Shown here piece by piece: positions 5,263-6,105 of a stretch of 6,105 bases of DNA. The translations under genes were made by a program, and so were the position numbers. The notes below the pieces were generated by a model that saw nothing but the letters and a program-made list of their open reading frames with translations, did no database searches and was not told the origin of the DNA. This DNA is from CAZFLD01 sp964519835 (GTDB lineage Bacteria; Spirochaetota; Spirochaetia; DSM-27196; CAZFLD01), in contig CAZFLD010000146.1 of NCBI GenBank assembly GCA_964519835.1, positions 1 to 6,105 of the forward strand. The letters are read 5' to 3'. Within the stretch, counting starts at the first letter, position 1, and each line of letters opens with the position of its first letter.

Positions 5263-6105
5263 ATGATCGATCAGAAAAAGTTCAACAAGTTTCTCAGCGA
5301 GGCGGGCGTCGATTTTTTTACGGGAGTCCCCGATTCGCTTCTCAACGAGTTCTGCCTCTATGTGCAGCAGAACGTCTCCGGCGACAGGCACATCATCGCC
5401 GCCAGCGAAGGCAACGCCATCGGCATAGCCGCCGGGTACCATCTGGCAACGGGACGGATTCCCCTCGTCTACATGCAAAACGCGGGGCTTGGTAACGCGT
5501 TGAATCCGCTTCTCTCCCTGACCAATCGCGAAGTGTATAGTATTCCCATGGTCCTTCTTATCGGCTGGCGTGGTGATCCTTCGGTGAACGACTGGGCGCA
5601 GCACAAGAAGCAAGGTGCTCTCACGCCGTCCTTACTCGAACAGGCGGACATCCCTTACATGGTCGTAGACAACGACTCGAACGACGGAAAGGAGTACGTG
5701 GCGTGGGCCGTGGCGACCGCCCGCGAAACGGGCTGCCCCGTAGCGCTCCCCGCAAAGAAGGGCGTGTTCGAAAAGGGAAAGAGCCTAGAAGCGAGCGATG
5801 CCGACGGCCGCTTGGAGATGAAACGCGCCGATGCCATCGAAACCGTCGTCACCACCTTGCCGGAAAACACCATCTACGTAGCTACGACAGGCAGAGCAAC
5901 TCGAGAGCTCTACTTTCTGCGACAGGCGCGTAGCGAAAGCACCAAAAACGACTTCCTAAACGTGGGCGCCATGGGCCACTGCTCTTCCCTCGCGCTGGGG
6001 ATAGCCCGCGGCGCTCCGGATCGACTTGTTGTGTGCCTGGACGGCGATGCGGCGGCCCTTATGCACCTAGGGGCAATGCCTATTATCGCCTCGGCGGGCA
6101 CAGAG
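5263..6105 (+). CDS. Phosphonopyruvate decarboxylase (ThDP-dependent), C-terminus beyond right edge
   Basis: An uninterrupted frame of 281 codons runs to the edge; family members have about 370-400 residues, so roughly three quarters is present. The enzyme decarboxylates 3-phosphonopyruvate to phosphonoacetaldehyde, the step that makes phosphonate synthesis irreversible. Visible: FFTGVPDSLLNEF (18-30), SEGNAIGIAAGYHLATG (48-64) with the cofactor-activating Glu49, MQNAGLGNALNPLLSL (71-86), LLIGWRGDP (98-106), VNDWAQHKKQG (108-118), and CLDGDAAALMHLG (258-270). The last is the thiamine-diphosphate-binding GDG motif, here GDA. The H-KQG motif usually reads DEPQH-x-x-QG, so Trp-Ala replace Glu-Pro. 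Sulfopyruvate decarboxylase (ComDE) is the close alternative, but the fused alpha-beta layout and RGDP/QHxxQG blocks favour Ppd. It is the fifth gene of the run. Phosphoenolpyruvate mutase, its normal partner, is not in view. Confidence 0.88.
   Translation, partial: MIDQKKFNKFLSEAGVDFFTGVPDSLLNEFCLYVQQNVSGDRHIIAASEGNAIGIAAGYHLATGRIPLVYMQNAGLGNALNPLLSLTNREVYSIPMVLLIGWRGDPSVNDWAQHKKQGALTPSLLEQADIPYMVVDNDSNDGKEYVAWAVATARETGCPVALPAKKGVFEKGKSLEASDADGRLEMKRADAIETVVTTLPENTIYVATTGRATRELYFLRQARSESTKNDFLNVGAMGHCSSLALGIARGAPDRLVVCLDGDAAALMHLGAMPIIASAGTE

Noticed and set aside
985..5905. Ten CTCGAG hexamers (985, 1231, 1291, 2581, 3095, 3440, 3745, 4118, 5207, 5900)
   Set aside because: More than random expectation, but about half the copies sit in the Leu-Glu codon register and the spacing is irregular; explained by codon use in a GC-rich genome rather than by a repeat element.
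1..6105. tRNA, rRNA, CRISPR array, insertion sequence or attachment site
   Set aside because: No direct-repeat array, no transposase motif, no terminal inverted repeats and no tRNA-like cloverleaf segment were found by eye on either strand.

Overview
The window looks like part of a GC-rich bacterial genome, probably a metagenomic contig of a Gram-negative-like organism. This rests only on base composition, Shine-Dalgarno-led genes and a Wzx-type flippase; no lineage marker is present, so the taxon is not assigned. All genes point rightward except a short leftward fragment at the left edge.

Left edge (1-777): the first 128 bases encode, on the minus strand, the first 42 residues of a calcineurin-like metallophosphoesterase, with a textbook Shine-Dalgarno just upstream of its start. 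Within about 10-20 bases the sequence becomes the C-terminal half of a polysaccharide (Wzx/MATE-like) flippase whose N-terminal half is missing. The two cannot both be intact neighbours, so positions 129-155 mark either a recombination/deletion breakpoint or an assembly chimera.

Central operon (799-6105): five codirectional, closely packed genes follow: (i) a CitE/HpcH-HpaI TIM-barrel C-C lyase of the type known from tellurite-resistance (ter) loci; (ii) an unusual TIM-barrel protein, tentatively like the U32 peptidases; (iii) an AKR7-type aldo/keto reductase; (iv) a MmgE/PrpD-family dehydratase/decarboxylase; (v) a phosphonopyruvate decarboxylase (Ppd) that runs off the right edge. Gaps are 75 bp between (i) and (ii) and 3-14 bp for the rest, so (ii)-(v) are almost certainly one transcription unit and (i) probably belongs to it.

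How they may work together (inference): Ppd normally pulls phosphoenolpyruvate mutase chemistry forward by decarboxylating phosphonopyruvate to phosphonoacetaldehyde. That suggests a phosphonate (or analogous sulfonate) biosynthetic locus, with the mutase expected just outside the window. AKR7 enzymes reduce small acidic semialdehydes, so this one could reduce phosphonoacetaldehyde. The CitE-like lyase and the PrpD-like enzyme fit chemistry on citrate- or malate-like C-C adducts. The flippase remnant raises the possibility that the product decorates a surface glycan. This gene set is not one I recognise as a characterised pathway.
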